Assembly (NCBI GenBank): GCA_012797505.1
Contig: JAAZOZ010000451.1
Location: 1 to 8,545, forward strand
From: Smithella sp.
Lineage (GTDB): Bacteria > Desulfobacterota > Syntrophia > Syntrophales > Smithellaceae
Length of the DNA: 8,545 bases
Reading direction: 5' to 3'
This document shows, piece after piece, positions 6,990-8,545 of this stretch. The notes beneath the pieces are model-generated. The model saw only the letters and a list, made by a program, of their open reading frames with translations, was not told where the DNA came from and searched no databases. Each line of letters starts with the position of its first letter. Position 1 is the first letter of the stretch. Made by a program: the position numbers and the translations under genes.

Positions 6990-7466
6990 ATGACGAAAGA
7001 AAACACAGCTCATAAACTCATCGCGTCGAACAAGTTCGCGAGGGTCAATTACGACATCGACGACATTTACGAAGCAGGCATCGTACTGTCCGGAACGGAG
7101 GTCAAGGCGTTGCGCGCCGGCAAGGCCAATCTCAAGGACAGCTACGCCGTCGTCAAGGATGACGAGGTATTTCTGCGCGAGATGCACATCAGCCATTACG
7201 ACCACGGCAACCGCTTCAACCATGAGCCGCTGCGGCCGCGCAAACTGCTCCTGCACAAGCGCGAAATCCGCAAGCTGTACGGAAAAACTCGCGAAAAGGG
7301 ACTGGCGCTGGTGCCGCTGAGACTTTATTTCAAAAACGGCATGGTGAAGGTGGAAATCGGCGTCGGCAAGGGGAAAAAAATGCACGACCGCCGTGAGGAC
7401 ATCAAACAAAGAGAGGAACGGCGCTCGATTGCGCGCGACTTTAAATCCAAGCGGATCAAAGTGTAA
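6990..7466 (+). CDS. smpB: SsrA-binding protein SmpB
   Basis: This 158-residue protein is of normal SmpB length. SmpB binds the tRNA-like domain of tmRNA and brings it to ribosomes stalled without a stop codon. Its C-terminal tail occupies the empty mRNA channel. Motifs in order are HKLIASNKFARVNYDI, GTEVKALRAGKANLKDSY (35-52), RPRKLLLHKREI (82-93), GLALVPLRLYFKNG (104-117) and the basic tail GKKMHDRREDIKQREERR (128-145). All the conserved blocks are present. The gene starts 14 nt after the TtcA-like gene with no clear SD, so translation may be coupled; the earlier ATG at 6984 runs into a stop after two codons and is not the start. Its RNA partner ssrA lies about 610 nt downstream on the same strand. 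Confidence 0.97.
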   Translation: MTKENTAHKLIASNKFARVNYDIDDIYEAGIVLSGTEVKALRAGKANLKDSYAVVKDDEVFLREMHISHYDHGNRFNHEPLRPRKLLLHKREIRKLYGKTREKGLALVPLRLYFKNGMVKVEIGVGKGKKMHDRREDIKQREERRSIARDFKSKRIKV

Positions 7467-7479
7467 GACCATTGCGCCC

Positions 7480-7498
7480 CCTCTCTTTGCGGGAGAGG
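7480..7498 (+). repeat. Short hairpin in the smpB-thioesterase gap, REP-like in composition
   Basis: CCTCTCT (7480-7486) pairs with GGAGAGG (7492-7498), with a TTGCG loop and one G-U pair. The C-rich then G-rich pattern resembles the short dispersed CCTCTCCC/GGGAGAGG elements common between genes in proteobacteria. The purine-rich continuation at 7501-7511 supplies the ribosome-binding site of the next gene. Only one copy is visible in this window, so repeat status is inferred. Confidence 0.4.
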
Positions 7499-7519
7499 TC
7501 GGAGGAAGGGAGCCGGGAC

Positions 7520-8008
7520 ATGACAGGCAAGAAAGTCAGTGAAAGTCGAGTGATCATGGGGCAGGGGATGAACCCGGAAAACGCCAATCCTGCCGGTAAT
7601 GTCCATGGCGGAGACATCATGAAGCTGATTGATACGGCAGGCGGCGTCGCGGCCACCAGACATGCCCGGGCGCACGTTGTGACGGCATCCATTGACCGGA
7701 TGGATTTCCATCATCCGGTTTACGTCGGGGATTTTTTAATCCTCAAAGCCTCCGTCAATTTTGTCGGCAAGACTTCCATGGAGGTCGGCGTCCGCGTGGA
7801 GGCGGAAAATCCCATTACAGGGGTAAAACGCCATACCGGATCCGCCTATTTGACCTTTGTGGCGCTGGACGCAAATAAAAAACCGATGCAGCTTCCTCCC
7901 CTGATCCTGGAAACGGAAGAAGAGCGGCTTCGCAATGCGGAAGCGGCAGAGAGGAGACAAATGAGGTTGGCGGAAAAGAAAAAAGAAAAGAAAAAACACG
8001 AAAAGTGA
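7520..8008 (+). CDS. Hotdog-fold acyl-CoA thioesterase (YciA/ACOT-like)
   Basis: From ATG 7520 the protein has 162 residues. Residues 10-120 are a single hotdog domain of the acyl-CoA hydrolase group. NANPAGNVHGGDIMKLIDTAGG (from Asn21 on) is the family's N-loop and central helix, with Asn23 and Asp38 as likely catalytic residues. RMDFHHPVYVGDFLILKA and GSAYLTFVALD complete the sheet. Such enzymes hydrolyse acyl-CoA to free acid and CoA in the cytoplasm, usually as hexamers; chain-length preference cannot be read here. The tail (about 132-162) is a charged helix ending in a Lys-rich stretch. A TTG at 7472 would add 16 residues, but they are encoded by the hairpin and purine-rich leader and look non-coding. 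ATG 7520 has AAGGGA (7506-7511) 8 nt upstream. The gap to smpB is 53 nt, so it is probably in the same operon. Confidence 0.9.
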   Translation: MTGKKVSESRVIMGQGMNPENANPAGNVHGGDIMKLIDTAGGVAATRHARAHVVTASIDRMDFHHPVYVGDFLILKASVNFVGKTSMEVGVRVEAENPITGVKRHTGSAYLTFVALDANKKPMQLPPLILETEEERLRNAEAAERRQMRLAEKKKEKKKHEK

Positions 8009-8012
8009 GATG

Positions 8013-8035
8013 AGCGGCTGACGCCGCTTTTCTTT
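8013..8035 (+). terminator. Intrinsic terminator after the thioesterase gene
   Basis: AGCGGC (8013-8018) pairs with GCCGCT (8023-8028) around a TGAC loop and is followed by TTTTCTTT. The hairpin begins 4 nt after the stop codon. The end of its T-tract touches the -35 box of the tmRNA promoter, so the two units are separated with almost no spare DNA. Confidence 0.75.
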
Positions 8036-8062
8036 GACAAACCGCCGTTTGAGGATTATAGT
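8034..8062 (+). promoter_or_regulatory. Sigma70-type promoter of ssrA
   Basis: A perfect -35 TTGACA (8034-8039) and a TATAGT -10 (8057-8062) are separated by exactly 17 nt. This fits a strong housekeeping promoter for an abundant stable RNA. Transcription should begin near 8068-8070, giving a leader of about 10 nt that is trimmed to the mature 5' end at 8080. Confidence 0.88.
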
Positions 8063-8079
8063 ATAGACAAATAAAAAAA

Positions 8080-8431
8080 GGGGGCGTAACGGTTTCGACG
8101 GGGACATTTGAAGTTGTAGAAGCGTGCCGAGGTTCCTACAGGCCTCGTTAAACAGGTAGGAAACATATAATCGCAGACAACTACGATTACGCTTTAGCCG
8201 CTTAGACGGCTAACGTCGAACCCGGTTTTCCTGCCGGTCGGGCAAGACGTCATTCAGACAGGATAGCCAAACTTCTTTCCTGGGGGAGGGCGGCGAATCC
8301 TTACAGGATAGCAAAGCTTTGATCCCGCCTTTGGGAGCAAGCCGCGCGAAGGTTCTAAAACGAAGGCTACGCACGTAGAAGCTCCAGCGGAAGGTTTTCG
8401 GACGCGGGTTCAATTCCCGCCGCCTCCACCA
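8080..8431 (+). ncRNA. ssrA: Transfer-messenger RNA (tmRNA, one-piece)
   Basis: The roughly 352-nt RNA begins GGGGGCGTAACGGTTTCGAC, the typical tmRNA 5' end. It closes with a T-arm, GCGGG-TTCAATT-CCCGC (8404-8420), and an encoded CCA. The acceptor stem pairs GGGGGCG (8080-8086) with CGCCTCC (8421-8427), with one G-U pair, then A-CCA. 5' and 3' halves come from one continuous transcript, so this is not the permuted two-piece form. The internal tag frame is present at 8173-8205, and the GC-rich pairings around it are consistent with pseudoknots, though I did not fold them fully. tmRNA is charged with alanine, enters stalled ribosomes with SmpB, and tags the unfinished protein for proteolysis. 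It has its own promoter just upstream. Confidence 0.97.
8173..8205 (+). other. tmRNA tag reading frame (ADNYDYALAA)
   Basis: The resume codon GCA at 8173 opens a ten-codon frame, ADNYDYALAA, ending in TAG (8203-8205). With the charged alanine added first, tagged proteins would end in AADNYDYALAA. The ALAA end matches the degron recognised by ClpXP-type proteases. Confidence 0.92.
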
Positions 8432-8514
8432 AAAAAATCAGTTACTTGCGCCATTTTCTCCTTGTCGTTTTTTATCAGGGGGAAGGGGGCCACTTAATTG
8501 AGGCCGATGGTAAA

Positions 8515-8539
8515 AAAAACCCGCGTACAGCGGGTTTTT
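8515..8539 (+). terminator. Intrinsic terminator downstream of ssrA
   Basis: AAAAACCCGC (8515-8524) pairs with GCGGGTTTTT (8530-8539) around a GTACA loop, and further T residues follow. The 80-nt stretch between the tmRNA CCA end and this hairpin shows no supported gene. The terminator could end the ssrA precursor, and its A-rich left arm means it could also work from the other direction. Confidence 0.82.
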
Positions 8540-8545
8540 CTTAAA

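Noticed and set aside
7472..7519. TTG start giving the thioesterase 16 extra N-terminal residues
   Set aside because: The extra residues are encoded by the hairpin and purine-rich leader and do not look like protein sequence. ATG 7520 has a well-placed SD and begins close to the conserved domain.
8210..8413. 67-codon minus-strand frame inside the tmRNA gene
   Set aside because: It is fully explained by the complement of a structured RNA gene.
8410..8454. 14-codon minus-strand mini-ORF with an AAGGAG-like SD, antisense to the tmRNA 3' end
   Set aside because: It is short, half its sequence is the complement of the tmRNA T-arm and acceptor, and the Gly-rich product follows from that. It is probably chance.
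8484..8510. Possible GGCC-flanked palindrome near the right end
   Set aside because: Only the outer GGCC bases match and the centre does not pair, so it is not a supportable site.

Overview
The window looks like a chromosomal backbone segment of a Gram-negative bacterium with moderate GC content. The most likely group is a deltaproteobacterium in the broad sense (Desulfobacterota, possibly Syntrophaceae-like). This is inferred from a sugar-transporter-free HPr/Enzyme I pair, a PlsB-type acyltransferase, a secreted FecR-domain protein and the overall gene style. No marker here fixes the taxonomy. I see no phage, IS, CRISPR or plasmid features.

Left block (1-4557, + strand): the last 30 codons of an HPr-like protein (ptsH), then Enzyme I (ptsI) 9 nt later, then a long PlsB-type glycerol-3-phosphate acyltransferase after a 47-nt gap that holds a small GNRA-loop hairpin. 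PlsB converges on the next gene, and one bidirectional hairpin terminator (about 4565-4608) serves both.

Middle block (4615-6204): on the minus strand is the most unusual object of the window, a 164-codon enolase relic. It joins the normal N-terminus of enolase in frame to its normal C-terminus and lacks about 270 residues in between, which is nearly the whole catalytic barrel. It keeps a strong Shine-Dalgarno sequence, a start codon, a stop codon and the shared terminator. A 200-nt divergent intergenic region separates it from a secreted FecR-domain protein with an extreme Gly/Ala tail, which ends at a strong terminator.

Right block (6226-8545, + strand): a TtcA-like PP-loop ATPase (probable tRNA thiolation enzyme), smpB, a hotdog-fold acyl-CoA thioesterase, then the tmRNA gene ssrA. 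ssrA has its own near-consensus sigma70 promoter and encodes the tag ADNYDYALAA. SmpB and tmRNA are the two core partners of trans-translation ribosome rescue, so this block is mainly RNA and translation quality control with a thioesterase between the two. Hairpin terminators follow the thioesterase gene and lie about 80 nt past the tmRNA.

Most of the window is ordinary. The enolase internal deletion is the observation most worth checking. The FecR tail, the repeat-like hairpin in the thioesterase leader and the modified third-cysteine motif of the TtcA-like protein are secondary.
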